Assembly: GCF_014648895.1 (NCBI RefSeq)
Contig: NZ_BMRZ01000001.1
Location: 1,116,001 to 1,180,000 of the forward strand
Reading direction: 5' to 3'
DNA: 64,000 nt
Source: Streptomyces tanashiensis
GTDB lineage: Bacteria; Actinomycetota; Actinomycetes; Streptomycetales; Streptomycetaceae
In this document: one piece after another, positions 29,242 through 39,300 of the stretch
Layout: the number at the start of each line of letters is the position of its first letter
How positions within the stretch are numbered: the first letter of the stretch is position 1
The notes under the pieces: generated by a model
The model's input: the letters and a program-made list of their open reading frames with translations, nothing else
What the model was told of the DNA's origin: nothing
Databases searched by the model: none
Position numbers and translations under genes: made by a program

Positions 29242-29267
29242 TCAGCCGTACACCCGCGCCCGCGCCG

Positions 29268-30605
29268 TCAGGCCGCGGTCGCCAGCCGTTCGCGGGCCAC
29301 GAACCGCACCTGCGGGTGCCCGTGGTGCCAGCCCATCGCGACCTTCAGGCCGCCGACCCGGGCCAGGACCAGGCCCACGACGACCGCCGCCGCGAGCGAG
29401 ATCACGCCGCCCGTGGCGAAGCCGACGCGCGCGCCGTACGTGTCGGTGACCCAGCCGAGCAGCGGGGCTCCGATCGGCGTGCCACCGGCGAAGACCATCA
29501 TGTAGAGGCTCATCACCCGCCCCCGCATCGCGGGGTCGGTGGCCATCTGGACGGCCGAGTTCGCGGTGATGTTGACCGTGAGGCCGATCATGCCGATCGG
29601 CACGAGCAGCAGCGCGAACAGCCAGAACGCCGGCGACAGGGCCGCCGCGATCTCCAGGACGCCGAAGACGGCCGCCGCGATCACCAGCATCCGCAGCCGG
29701 GTCGAGCCGCGGCGGGCCGCGGCGAGGGCGCCCACCAGGGAGCCGGCCGCCATCAGGGTGTTGAGGAAGCCGTACGCGCCGGCGCCGACGTGGAAGACGT
29801 CGCCGGAGAAGGCGGTGAGCCAGATCGGGAAGTTGAACCCGAAGGTGCCGACGAAGCCCACGAGCACGATCGGCCAGATCAGGTCCGGCCGCCCGGCCAC
29901 GTACCGCAGCCCCTCCCGCAGCTGCCCCTTGCCGCGCGGGGCGCGCTCCACCGGGTGGAACTCGGCCGGCCGCATGAGCAGCAGGCCGACGATGGGCCCG
30001 AGGAAGAAGAGGCCGTTGAGGAGGAAGGCCCACCCGCTGCCGACGCCCGCGATGAGGACACCGGCGACGGCGGGGCCGATGAGCCGCGCGGACTGGAAGT
30101 TCGCCGAGTTCAGGGAGACGGCGTTGCGGAGCTGGTCGCGGCCGACCATCTCGGAGACGAAGGTCTGCCGGGCCGGGTTGTCGACGACCGTCACCATGCC
30201 GAGGAGGAAGGCGATGAGGTAGACGTGCCAGACCTGGATGGAGCCGGAGAGGGTGAGGGCGGCGAGCGCGAGCCCGCAGAGACCGAGGGCGGCCTGGCTG
30301 ACGAGCAGCAGGCGCCGCTTCGGGTAGCGGTCGGCGATGACACCGCCGTACAGCCCGAAGAGCAGCATCGGCAGGAACTGCAGGGCCGTCGTGATGCCGA
30401 CGGCGGCGGCCGAGCCGGTGAGGCTCAGGACCAGCCAGTCCTGGGTGATCCGGGCCATCCACGTACCGGTGTTGGAGACGATGGCTCCGGTGAAGAACAG
30501 CCGGTAGTTGCGAATGCGGAGCGAGGAGAAGGTTTCCCCCCGCCCACGGGTCTTGAGGGTGGGTTTGTGGACGGGTGCGGAGTCTGCTCCGGGTCCCGTA
30601 CTCAA
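29268..30605 (-). CDS. MFS transporter (DHA/enterobactin-exporter-like)
   Basis: A 445-residue transporter with twelve hydrophobic segments starting at LFFTGAIVSNTGTWMA and the MFS cytoplasmic loop GGVIADRYPKRRLLL. The pattern FTG..ISNTGTWMQ.I is typical of the actinobacterial MFS_3 group of drug exporters. I chose TTG 30605: AAGGAGG lies nine bases before it, and upstream ORF residues are low-complexity. It follows the MarR gene by 26 bp, so the pair forms a regulator-efflux operon. Confidence 0.85.
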   Translation of the reverse strand: MSTGPGADSAPVHKPTLKTRGRGETFSSLRIRNYRLFFTGAIVSNTGTWMARITQDWLVLSLTGSAAAVGITTALQFLPMLLFGLYGGVIADRYPKRRLLLVSQAALGLCGLALAALTLSGSIQVWHVYLIAFLLGMVTVVDNPARQTFVSEMVGRDQLRNAVSLNSANFQSARLIGPAVAGVLIAGVGSGWAFLLNGLFFLGPIVGLLLMRPAEFHPVERAPRGKGQLREGLRYVAGRPDLIWPIVLVGFVGTFGFNFPIWLTAFSGDVFHVGAGAYGFLNTLMAAGSLVGALAAARRGSTRLRMLVIAAAVFGVLEIAAALSPAFWLFALLLVPIGMIGLTVNITANSAVQMATDPAMRGRVMSLYMMVFAGGTPIGAPLLGWVTDTYGARVGFATGGVISLAAAVVVGLVLARVGGLKVAMGWHHGHPQVRFVARERLATAA

Positions 30606-30631
30606 AGTGCGTCGCCTCCTTGGCGCATCGG

Positions 30632-31075
30632 TTACAGGTGGGCGAGCTTCTCCAGGACCGGGGCGGCGGCGCGCAGCTTCGCCCATTCGTCCTCGTCCAG
30701 GCCCTCGGCGAGGGTGGCCAGCCAGGCGTTCCGCTTGCGGCGGGACTCTTCGAGCATGGCTTCGGCCTGCTCGGTCTGGCTGACCACCTTCTGCCGGCGG
30801 TCGTCGGGGTGCGGCTCCAGCCGGACCAATCCCTTGGCTTCGAGCAGCGCGACGATGCGGGTCATCGACGGCGGCTGGACGTGCTCCTTGCGCGCCAGCT
30901 CGCCGGGGGTGGCGGAGCCGCAGAGCGACAGGGTGCCGAGCACCGACATCTCGGTCGGGCTCAGCGACTCGTCGACACGCTGGTGCTTGAGGCGTCGGCC
31001 CAGTCGCATGACGGAGGAGCGGAGCGCGTTCACGGCCGCGGCGTCGTCGGCGGTGCCGTGGGACAGGTCTGACAT
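30632..31075 (-). CDS. MarR-family regulator of the adjacent MFS exporter
   Basis: The 147-residue protein has a MarR winged HTH (ATPGELARKEHVQPPSMTRI recognition helix, wing HPDDRRQKVVS) and long flanking dimerisation helices. The palindrome GTTAGCCTAAC just upstream is the likely autoregulatory operator. It probably represses the MFS gene until a drug or phenolic ligand binds. No ligand can be proposed from sequence. Confidence 0.9.
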   Translation of the reverse strand: MSDLSHGTADDAAAVNALRSSVMRLGRRLKHQRVDESLSPTEMSVLGTLSLCGSATPGELARKEHVQPPSMTRIVALLEAKGLVRLEPHPDDRRQKVVSQTEQAEAMLEESRRKRNAWLATLAEGLDEDEWAKLRAAAPVLEKLAHL

Positions 31076-31079
31076 GTTC

Positions 31080-31090
31080 GTTAGCCTAAC
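31080..31090. promoter_or_regulatory. putative MarR operator GTTAGCCTAAC
   Basis: An 11-bp palindrome with a 1-bp centre, five bases upstream of the MarR start on the minus strand, followed by the AT-rich sequence TCATTACTCTGTCTAAATAC, which probably contains the promoter. Confidence 0.55.
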
Positions 31091-31276
31091 TCATTACTCT
31101 GTCTAAATACCAACAGGAACACGCGGAGGTAGCGGGGATCACACCCGTCACGCGCGCGGAGAGTGGCAGCACGGTGCACGGCAGATCACGCTTCGGCATC
31201 CATGTATCACCCAAACGAGTGAGTCGAATCCGGAAAGTGACGCAAAGGAGCCCCGGCTGCCCCGACCCTGAACGGC

Positions 31277-31507
31277 ATGGGATCGACAGTGCTCAGCCTG
31301 CGCATCGACGGTGAGCTGCTCGACCGGCTCAGGAGTCACGCCGCGAAAAGAGGAATGAGCGTCCAGGACTACGTGGCCCGGACGCTCATTCGCGAGGATT
31401 TCGACGAGCGGTTCAAGACCGCGGTCGACGAGACGGAGAAGTTCTACGGTTCAGCTGCCGCTGAGCCCGGCGGTGATCACGTGAGGCCGAGCGCCGGCAT
31501 CGCGTAG
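31277..31507 (+). CDS. ribbon-helix-helix (CopG/Arc-type) protein
   Basis: The 76-residue product opens with an RHH motif: a beta strand STVLSLRIDGELLDRL and helices SHAAKRGMSVQDYVARTLI. It then has an acidic tail. RHH proteins are DNA-binding antitoxins or small regulators, but no toxin is adjacent and the next gene is convergent, so it looks like a standalone regulator. Its 3' end overlaps the purine-permease gene tail-to-tail by 31 bases. Confidence 0.8.
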   Translation: MGSTVLSLRIDGELLDRLRSHAAKRGMSVQDYVARTLIREDFDERFKTAVDETEKFYGSAAAEPGGDHVRPSAGIA

Positions 31508-32922
31508 TAGAAGACGAAGACCGCCGACACGATGTACATGGCCACCGGGACCTCACGGCCGCGGCCGGCCGCGAGACGCAGCACGCTGAAGGCGATGAAG
31601 CCGATGCCGATGCCGTTCGTGATCGAGTACGTGAACGGCATCATCACCATGGCCAGGAAGGCCGGCACCGCGATGGTGTAGTCGCTCCAGTCGATGTCCT
31701 TGACCGAACCGGCCAGGATCAGGAAGCCGACCGCGAGCAGCGCGGGGGTCGCCGCCTGCGACGGCACCATGGTCGCGAGCGGCGTGAGGAACAGCGCCAC
31801 CGAGAACAGACCGCCGGTCACGACCGAGGCCAGACCCGTGCGGGCACCCTCGCCGACGCCCGCCGTGGACTCCACGAAGCAGGTGGTGGCGGAGGAGGAG
31901 GTCGCGCCGCCGGAGGCGACGGCCAGGCCGTCGACGAGGAGGACCTTGTTGATGCCGGGGAAGTTGCCGTCCCGGTCGATCAGCTTGGCCTCGTCGCCGA
32001 CGCCGAGGATCGTGCCCATCGCGTCGAAGAAGCAGGACAGCAGCACGGTGAAGACGAAGAGGGCGCCGGTCAGGAAGCCGACCTTCCCGAAGCCGCCGAA
32101 GAGGCTGACCTCGCCGACCAGACCGAAGTCGGGCGAGGCGACCGGGTTGCCGGGCCACTCCGGGGTGGTCAGACCCCAGGAGGGGACGGTCGCGACCGCG
32201 TTGATCACCATCGCCACGATCGTCATGACGACGATCGAGATGAGGATCGCGCCCGGCACCTTGCGGATGAGCAGGGCGAGGGTGAGGAGCGTGCCCAGGA
32301 TGAAGACGAGGACCGGCCAGCCGGTGAGGTGACCGTCGCCGCCGAGCTGGAGCGGGACGGTGGTGTGCGCGGCGTCGGGGATGCGGGAGACGAAGCCCGA
32401 GTCGACGAGGCCGATCAGCATGATGAAGAGGCCGATGCCGATCGCGATGCCCTTGCGCAGGCCGACCGGGACGGCGTTCATGACGCGCTCGCGCAGACCG
32501 GTGGCGACGAGCAGCATCACGACGACGCCGGCGAGGACGACCATGCCCATGGCGTCCGGCCAGGACATCTTCGGCGCGAGCTGGAGCGCGACGACCGTGT
32601 TGACGCCGAGGCCTGCGGCGAGGGCGATCGGGACGTTGCCGATGACGCCCATGAGGAGCGTCGAGAACGCCGCCGTGAGGACGGTGGCGGTGACGAGCTG
32701 GCCGCCGTCGAGCTGGTGCCCGTACATGTCCTTGGCGCTGCCGAGGATGATCGGGTTCAGCACGATGATGTAGGCCATCGCGAAGAAGGTGGCGAAGCCG
32801 CCGCGGATCTCGCGGGCGACGGTCGAACCTCGCTCGGAGATCCTGAAGTAGCGGTCGAGGCCGGAGACGGGGTGTTCAGGGGTCTCCGGGGGCGTGGCCT
32901 TGGCGGTGGCCGTCGTACTCAT
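31477..32922 (-). CDS. NCS2-family purine permease (AzgA-like)
   Basis: The 481-residue protein has a dozen or more membrane segments beginning at FATFFAMAYIIVLNPIILG, which is the AzgA-type NCS2 signature (adenine/guanine/hypoxanthine proton symporters). Other typical stretches are AAGLGVNTVVALQLAP and SSSATTCFVESTAGVGEGAR, the family's substrate and Na+/H+ site region. ATG 32922 is preceded by a GGAGG-containing leader. A long inverted repeat (32964 and 33003) lies in its leader. No purine riboswitch was recognised. Confidence 0.9.
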   Translation of the reverse strand: MSTTATAKATPPETPEHPVSGLDRYFRISERGSTVAREIRGGFATFFAMAYIIVLNPIILGSAKDMYGHQLDGGQLVTATVLTAAFSTLLMGVIGNVPIALAAGLGVNTVVALQLAPKMSWPDAMGMVVLAGVVVMLLVATGLRERVMNAVPVGLRKGIAIGIGLFIMLIGLVDSGFVSRIPDAAHTTVPLQLGGDGHLTGWPVLVFILGTLLTLALLIRKVPGAILISIVVMTIVAMVINAVATVPSWGLTTPEWPGNPVASPDFGLVGEVSLFGGFGKVGFLTGALFVFTVLLSCFFDAMGTILGVGDEAKLIDRDGNFPGINKVLLVDGLAVASGGATSSSATTCFVESTAGVGEGARTGLASVVTGGLFSVALFLTPLATMVPSQAATPALLAVGFLILAGSVKDIDWSDYTIAVPAFLAMVMMPFTYSITNGIGIGFIAFSVLRLAAGRGREVPVAMYIVSAVFVFYYAMPALGLT

Positions 32923-32963
32923 GGGGGTTCCTCTTCGGAGGTTCAGAGAAGTCCTTTTTGGCG

Positions 32964-33010
32964 GTTCATACGAGTGGAACCCGCCAGAGGCAAACCGTTT
33001 CAGTATGAAC
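32964..33010. promoter_or_regulatory. 8-bp inverted repeat upstream of the purine permease
   Basis: GTTCATAC at 32964-32971 and GTATGAAC at 33003-33010, a perfect inverted repeat separated by 31 bp in an AT-richer intergenic stretch. Could be a paired operator or part of promoter structure. Confidence 0.35.
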
Positions 33011-33075
33011 ACATGAACGAGCGAGCGTCCATCTCCGCGCGTAGACACCGCAACGAGCGGCCTAAACTGAGCCCC

Positions 33076-33351
33076 ATGGCGAAGTGGACACCGAAGCACG
33101 AGGCACCCGAGCCCCTCGAAGGGCCGGTCGTCGCCACCATCACCGGCGGAACGATCCTCTGGTTCGTCCTCTTCCTCGTCCAGGTCCCCTTCTACGGCTG
33201 GTTCGACGACCGGGACCTCACCTGGTGGGTGTGGACCTGCCTGGCCGGTGCGGGGCTCGGCCTGATCGGCATCTGGTACGTACGCAAGCGGGACGCGGCG
33301 ATCAAGCGGCACGCGGCGGCGCAGCGGACGGCCGACGGAGACCACGCGTAG
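33076..33351 (+). CDS. DUF2530 small membrane protein
   Basis: The 91-residue protein has two membrane helices (ATITGGTILWFVLFLVQVPF, WWVWTCLAGAGLGLIGIWYV) ending with a basic tail RKRDAAIKRH. It matches the DUF2530 pattern (PLEGPVVATITGGTILWFVL), an actinobacterial family of unknown role. TAAACT (33063-33068) ends seven bases before the ATG, without a Shine-Dalgarno, so leaderless translation is likely. It is divergent from the purine permease. Confidence 0.85.
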   Translation: MAKWTPKHEAPEPLEGPVVATITGGTILWFVLFLVQVPFYGWFDDRDLTWWVWTCLAGAGLGLIGIWYVRKRDAAIKRHAAAQRTADGDHA

Positions 33352-33439
33352 CACCAGGGGACGATTCCGCTCCTCCCCCGGTCTGATCTTCGCCCTTCTC
33401 GGCAGGTGAACGACCGAATCCGGTCGTACCGTCGAGAAC

Positions 33440-35848
33440 ATGACTCAGCGGTCGAAGATCGACACGGACGGCGTCGGGACGACGGCGACCGGGCTCCCCG
33501 TCGTGCACAGCCCCGCCGGGCTGACCTCCGCCGAGGTCGCCGAACGCGTCGCGCGCGGCGAGGTCAACGACGTCCCCGTACGCAGCTCCCGCTCGACCAC
33601 GGAGATCGTCCGCGCCAACGTCTTCACCCGCTTCAACGCGATCATCGGCGTGCTGTGGGTGATCATGCTGCTGGTCGCGCCGATCCAGGACAGCCTCTTC
33701 GGCTTCGTGATCGTCGCCAACACCGGCATCGGCATCGTCCAGGAGCTCCGCGCCAAGAAGACCCTCGACGGGCTCGCGGTCATCGGCGAGGCGAAACCCA
33801 CCGTCCGGCGCGACGGGGTCGCCGCCGAACTCTCCACCTCCGAGATCGTCCTCGGCGACCTCATCGAGCTGGGCCCCGGCGACAAGGTCGTCGTGGACGG
33901 CGAGGTGGCGGAGGCCGACAGCCTGGAGATCGACGAGTCACTGCTCACGGGCGAGGCGGACCCGGTGGTGAAGAAACCCGGCGACCGCATGATGTCCGGC
34001 TCGTTCGTCGTCGCCGGCGGCGGCGCCTTCACCGCCACCAAGGTCGGCCGCGAGGCGTACGCCGCCCAGCTCGCCGAGGAGGCGTCCCGCTTCACCCTGG
34101 TCCACTCCGAGCTGCGTACGGGCATCTCCACGATCCTGAAGTACGTGACGTGGATGATGATCCCGACCGCGATCGGGCTCGTCATCAGCCAGCTCGTCGT
34201 GAAGGACGACAACTTCAAGGACGCCGTCGCCCGCACGGTCGGCGGCATCGTCCCGATGATCCCCGAGGGCCTCGTCCTCCTCACCTCCGTCGCCTTCGCG
34301 ATCGGCGTGATCCGCCTCGGCCGCAAGCAGTGCCTCGTGCAGGAACTCCCGGCGATCGAGGGCCTCGCCCGGGTCGACGTGGTCTGCCTGGACAAGACGG
34401 GCACGCTCACCGAGGGCGGCATGGACGTCACGGAACTCCGCCCCCTGAACGGCGGCGACGAGACGTACGTTCGCAAGGTGCTGGGTGCCCTGGGCGAGTC
34501 CGACCCGCGGCCGAACGCCTCCCTCCAGGCCATCATCGACGCCTACCCGGACACGGTGGAGTGGCGCTGCACGGAGAGCCTGCCCTTCTCCTCCGCCCGC
34601 AAGTACAGCGGCGCGTCCTTCAGCGAAGGCGACGGCGAGAACTCGACCTGGCTCCTGGGCGCCCCGGACGTCCTCCTGAAGGCCGGCGACCCGACGCTCC
34701 CCGAGATCGACCACCTCAACGAACAGGGCCTCCGGGTCCTCCTCCTCGCCCGCGCGGCCCACGACCTCGACGCCCCCGACGTCGCCGCCGACGCCCGCCC
34801 CACCGCGCTCGTCGTCCTCGAACAGCGGCTGCGCCCCGACGCCGCCGACACCCTCGCCTACTTCGCCGACCAGAACGTCGCCACCAAGGTCATCTCGGGC
34901 GACAACGCGGTCTCGGTGGGAGCGGTGGCCGGAAAACTGGACATGCCGGGCGCGGAGAACACGGTGGACGCCCGCCACCTGCCCGACGACCGGGAGGCCA
35001 TGGCAAAGGTCCTGGACGAGAACGCGGTCTTCGGCCGGGTCACCCCCCAGCAGAAGCGGGACATGGTGGCGGCGCTCCAGTCCCACGGCCACACGGTCGC
35101 CATGACGGGCGACGGCGTCAACGACGTCCTGGCCCTGAAGGACGCGGACATCGGCGTCTCGATGGGCTCGGGCTCGGAGGCGACGAGGGCGGTGGCCCAG
35201 ATCGTCCTCCTGAACAACAGCTTCGCCACGCTCCCGTCGGTGGTGGCGGAGGGCCGCCGCGTCATCGGCAACATCACGCGCGTGGCCACGCTCTTCCTCA
35301 CCAAGACCGTGTACTCGGTCCTCCTGGCGGTCCTGGTGGTCTGCTCCCAGGTGGAGTACCCCTTCCTCCCCCGCCACCTGACCCTGCTCTCCACCCTCAC
35401 GATCGGCATCCCGGCGTTCTTCCTCGCGCTGGCCCCCAACAAGGAACGCGCGAAGCCGCACTTCGTCCGGCGGGTCATGCGGTACGCGATCCCCGGCGGC
35501 GTCGTCGCGGGCGCGGCCACCTTCACCACGTACCTCCTGGCCCGTCACCACTACACGGGCGAGGACGCCCTGGCCGCCGAGACCAGCGCGGCGACCCTCA
35601 CGCTCTTCCTGGTCTCCCTGTGGGTCCTCGCGATCATCGCCCGCCCCTACACCTGGTGGCGCCTCACCCTCGTCGCCGCCATGGCCGGCGCCTTCCTCCT
35701 CGTCCTCGCCGTCCCCTGGCTCCAGGACTTCTTCGCCCTGAAGCTGGTGGGCGTGACGATGCCGTGGACGGCCGTCGGCGTCGCGGCGGCGGGAGCGGCC
35801 CTCCTGGAACTCGCGTGGCGCTGGGTGGACCGCCGCTTCCCGGCGTAG
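33440..35848 (+). CDS. P-type cation ATPase (CtpE-like)
   Basis: The 802-residue pump has the A-domain TGEADPV, the phosphorylation site CLDKTGTLTEGG (D318), the hinge TGDGVNDVLALKDADIGV and a membrane motif PMIPEGLVLLTS. Ten membrane segments fit the P2/P3-like branch that includes mycobacterial CtpE, reported as a Ca2+ transporter. There is no heavy-metal-binding domain or CPC motif, which argues against copper, zinc or cadmium. TACCGT (33427-33432) ends seven bases before the ATG without a Shine-Dalgarno. It lies alone; substrate inferred, not seen. Confidence 0.9.
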   Translation: MTQRSKIDTDGVGTTATGLPVVHSPAGLTSAEVAERVARGEVNDVPVRSSRSTTEIVRANVFTRFNAIIGVLWVIMLLVAPIQDSLFGFVIVANTGIGIVQELRAKKTLDGLAVIGEAKPTVRRDGVAAELSTSEIVLGDLIELGPGDKVVVDGEVAEADSLEIDESLLTGEADPVVKKPGDRMMSGSFVVAGGGAFTATKVGREAYAAQLAEEASRFTLVHSELRTGISTILKYVTWMMIPTAIGLVISQLVVKDDNFKDAVARTVGGIVPMIPEGLVLLTSVAFAIGVIRLGRKQCLVQELPAIEGLARVDVVCLDKTGTLTEGGMDVTELRPLNGGDETYVRKVLGALGESDPRPNASLQAIIDAYPDTVEWRCTESLPFSSARKYSGASFSEGDGENSTWLLGAPDVLLKAGDPTLPEIDHLNEQGLRVLLLARAAHDLDAPDVAADARPTALVVLEQRLRPDAADTLAYFADQNVATKVISGDNAVSVGAVAGKLDMPGAENTVDARHLPDDREAMAKVLDENAVFGRVTPQQKRDMVAALQSHGHTVAMTGDGVNDVLALKDADIGVSMGSGSEATRAVAQIVLLNNSFATLPSVVAEGRRVIGNITRVATLFLTKTVYSVLLAVLVVCSQVEYPFLPRHLTLLSTLTIGIPAFFLALAPNKERAKPHFVRRVMRYAIPGGVVAGAATFTTYLLARHHYTGEDALAAETSAATLTLFLVSLWVLAIIARPYTWWRLTLVAAMAGAFLLVLAVPWLQDFFALKLVGVTMPWTAVGVAAAGAALLELAWRWVDRRFPA

Positions 35849-36011
35849 CCCTCACCGGGACACAGCTCCTCCACCCTTCGCTCCAGCGGGACTTGGGCCC
35901 ATCGGCGCGCGGCGGCGCCTGCTGTACCGTACGGCTGCGATCTTCGGCTCGGGGGCGGTGTGCGCCGGTCCGGGCCGGCCGCGCCACCCGTTCTAGAGCA
36001 AAGGAAATGTC

Positions 36012-36374
36012 ATGCGCAGACCACTCGCCGCGCTCGGCACCACGGCCCTGGTCATCACCTCCAGCCTCGGGCTGACGCTCGGGACCGCCGGTGCGGCCCA
36101 CGCGTCCCGCGAGTACTGCCAGGCCATGTTCGGCAGCTACGAGCCGCTGCTGTACCAGGGCATCACCGGGTACAACCTGGAGGTCCAGGAGCTCCAGTGC
36201 AAGCTCAACTCCTGGAAGCCGAGCCTGGCGCTCGTGGAGGACGGCAAGTTCGGCCCGGCCACGCGCGACGCCGTCGTGAGGTTCCAGGCCTTCGCAGGCC
36301 TGGAGCAGGACGGCGTGGTCGGCTGGTACACGTGGAGCTCGCTGGACCGGTGGTGCAACTACCTGCAGACCTGA
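36012..36374 (+). CDS. secreted peptidoglycan-binding-domain protein
   Basis: A 120-residue exported protein: signal peptide of about 31 residues (ending AAHA), then a PG_binding_1-like helical domain with LEVQELQCKLNSW and FGPATRDAVVRFQAFAGL. Two cysteines (YCQ, LQCKL) plus a late Cys (WCNYLQ) may form disulfides. A plausible AAAGGAAATG site precedes the ATG. No catalytic domain is attached, so it may be a binding or inhibitory module in the cell wall. Confidence 0.85.
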   Translation: MRRPLAALGTTALVITSSLGLTLGTAGAAHASREYCQAMFGSYEPLLYQGITGYNLEVQELQCKLNSWKPSLALVEDGKFGPATRDAVVRFQAFAGLEQDGVVGWYTWSSLDRWCNYLQT

Positions 36375-36390
36375 CCGGCGACGGGGCCGC

Positions 36391-39300
36391 TCAGTCGAAC
36401 CAGCGGTCCCGGGCCAGCTCCGCCGTCCTCGACGGGTCCTCCAGGAGGGCCGCCACCTCGAAGCGGCGGGGCCACTGGCCGGCCGCCCAGGCGAGACCGG
36501 CCGCCACGCCCTCCAGGGTCGAGGCGTGGACGACGCCGTCGGGGGTGCGGCGCCAGTCGAGATCGGTGCCGCCCGCGTGGAGTTCCTCGTGCTCGACGTA
36601 CGAGGAGGGGGTCGAGGGGCCCAGGAGGGCGTGGACCGACGACGGGACCTCGTGCTCCTCGCCGACCGTCGTGACCTCGGCCGCGACGGCCTCGCTCAGC
36701 CGGCGGACCTGGAAGAGGTCGGCCAGGTCGGCCGCGCGGGACGGGGAGACCGGGAGGAGGGGGAGGTCGCCGGCCAGCGGGAGCAGGTCGGGGGCGTCTG
36801 CCACCAGGGCCTCGGAGGCGTCGACCACGACCAGGCTGCCGTCCACGACCGCGCGCAGTTCGTCCGGGAGCGTCACCTGCTCGGGGTCCAGGTCCGCCAG
36901 GGCCGTGTACAGGGCGTGGAGCTGGACCCCCGTCACCTCCCGCGACGGGTCCGCGAGACGGGTCAGGAGCTCCACCGCGCCGCCCGGCTCGTCGAGGAGG
37001 GCCGCGACCGAGGTGCGGACGCCCAGGGCGCGCAGGACCTGCTCGTCCTCGAATCCGGTCGCGTCGGCGGAGTCGTACAGGCCGGCGAGGAGCGGGTCCG
37101 AGCCCGCCGCGCGCAGGCCCGCCGGGCGGCGGCCGTCCAGGACCGGGTGGTCGCGCAGCCACCAGGCCGTGTACGAGCGGACGGTCTCCGTCGTGCCGTC
37201 CGGCAGCAGGACCCGTACGGGCTGGGTCAGGGCGTCCCGGAGGGGCGGCTGCGCGAGCAGCGCGAGGGCCTGCGGCCAGGCGTCGTCGTCCACCAGGTCC
37301 AGGTCCCGTACGGCCACGATCTCCGTCGCCACGGGGGGTACCGGGGTCTCCGGGAGGCGGTCCAGGACGTCCTCGCACCAGACGTCGACCGCGTCGAGGA
37401 GGCCCGCGTCGTCCGGCTCCGGGTAGTCGCCCTCGCGCGGCTCGACCTCGTCCGGGTCGAGGACCAGGTCGGTGGCGCGGACCAGGGCGAAGTTCGCGAG
37501 CACCCCGCACGCGGCGAGCGGCTGCTCGCCCCAGCGGGACGCCAGTTCCGCGTCGACGAAGGCCAGTTCGTCCTCGCGCATCACGGCCGCGAAGGGCGAG
37601 CCCGGGAGGACCAGTTCGCCCGCCGGGGAGAGTTCGCCGTCCTCGTCGGGGAGGGCGAGCGCGCCGAGCCACGGCTCCTCGCCGGGGTCGAGCTCCGCGT
37701 CGCGGACCAGGGCGAGGACCGTGTCGGCCAGCTCCTCCGCGTCGAGGGCGTCCGCGTCCTCGTCCCAGATCTCCCCCGCGTCGAGGGAGCCGGCGACCGC
37801 CGCCCGCACCTGCGGGGTCGTCAGGACCGCGCGGGGCGTGGCGGGCAGGGCGCCCAGCTTCTCCAGGAGCGGGTGGGCGGCCTCCGGGTGCGCCACCTTC
37901 AGGCCGAGCCGGGTCAGCTCGGCGGGGGTGCGGTCCTGCGGGAGGAGGACCTGACGGGGGCCGATCGTCGTACGGATCCGGGCGCCCTCGGCGGTCTCCG
38001 CGAGCGGCACCGGGAGGCCCGTCAGGCGGTCCGGGTCGACGCCGGCGAGGGAGTCGTACAGCCGCCACCACCACGTCGGCGCCCGGTCCACCCCGGCCAG
38101 GCGGTCGATCGCCTCGGTCAGGGGGACGCGGCCGACGCCGAGCGTGCGGAGCTCGGGACGGCGTTCGAGTCCGGCGGGCAGCAGGGTCGGGAACACCTCG
38201 GCGAGCACGTCGACGGTCTCCGCGCCCGCGCCCTCCGCGACCTCCGCCTCGATCGGGCGGAGCGCGGGAAGCTCCTCGGACGGCGCGGCCGGCGCCAGGA
38301 ACGCGACCCTCGGAAGCCGGTCCAGGATCGCCTCGCGCAGCGCCCCGTCGAGCGGGCCCTTGCCGAGCGGCCCGGGGACGAGGTCGAGGGTCGCCGTCGT
38401 CACCGGATGCCAGTCGGCGAGCAGTTCGGCGTACGCGTCGGCGGCCCGCTGCACCAGGAAGTCGGTGAGCGGCCCCGGCGCCGGGTGCCGCCGGGCCGTG
38501 TCGAGCGGGAGGGACGCGATGAGCAGGGCGGGGATGCCGAGCGGCTCGTCGGTGGGGGTCGGGGCGTGCACGACGGGGGTCGTACGGGGGTACCTCGGGG
38601 CCCCCTCGGCATCCACGGGCACGGCCCAGGTCACGGACCAGTGCGGGCGGAGCCGCTCCTCGACCGGACGGTCCTTCAGGAGTCCGGCGTCGAGGGGGCC
38701 GCCGTGGGTGACGGTCCGCCAGCGGTTGCCGCCGGTCGCGGAGTCGTCGACGCGGACATAGCCGTCGTCCTCGGAGCGGCGCAGGGTCCGTACGCCCTCG
38801 GCCGTCTCCACGACGATCTCGGCGAGGCCCGGAAGGGTGAGGAGCAGGGCGTCGTCGACCGAGGCGAGGAGACGCTCGGCCAGGTCCTCGGCGGCGGTGT
38901 CCCGCAGCGGGAGGACGACGACGGTGTCGTAGCCGTCGGGCGCGGTGCCCTCGGCGGGCAGCGGGAGCCGGAGCAGCGGCACGTGGCCGTCGCGGCGGCG
39001 CAGTTCGTCGCCGAGGCCCGGGCTGTACCGGGCGGCCTCGGCGGCCAGTTCGCGCGCCTCGGCGAGGGACCACCTGACGCCGCCGTGCCGGCCCAGGACG
39101 GCGGGCTCGTCGGAGACGGCGAGGACGGCGGCGAAGCCGACGCCGAAGCGGCCGACGGCGCCGTGGGCCTGCTCGCGCTTGGCCGAGGCGCGGAGGGTGG
39201 AGAGCGACTCGGTGCCCGCGGCGTCCAGCGGGGCGCCGGTGTTCGCGGCGGCGAGGACGGCGGGGCCCTCGTGGTCCGCGGGGTGCAGGGTCAGCCGGAG

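Noticed and set aside
31205..31230. GAGTCGAATCC, similar to a tRNA T-loop
   Set aside because: No cloverleaf stems, no CCA-type end and no matching anticodon arm nearby.
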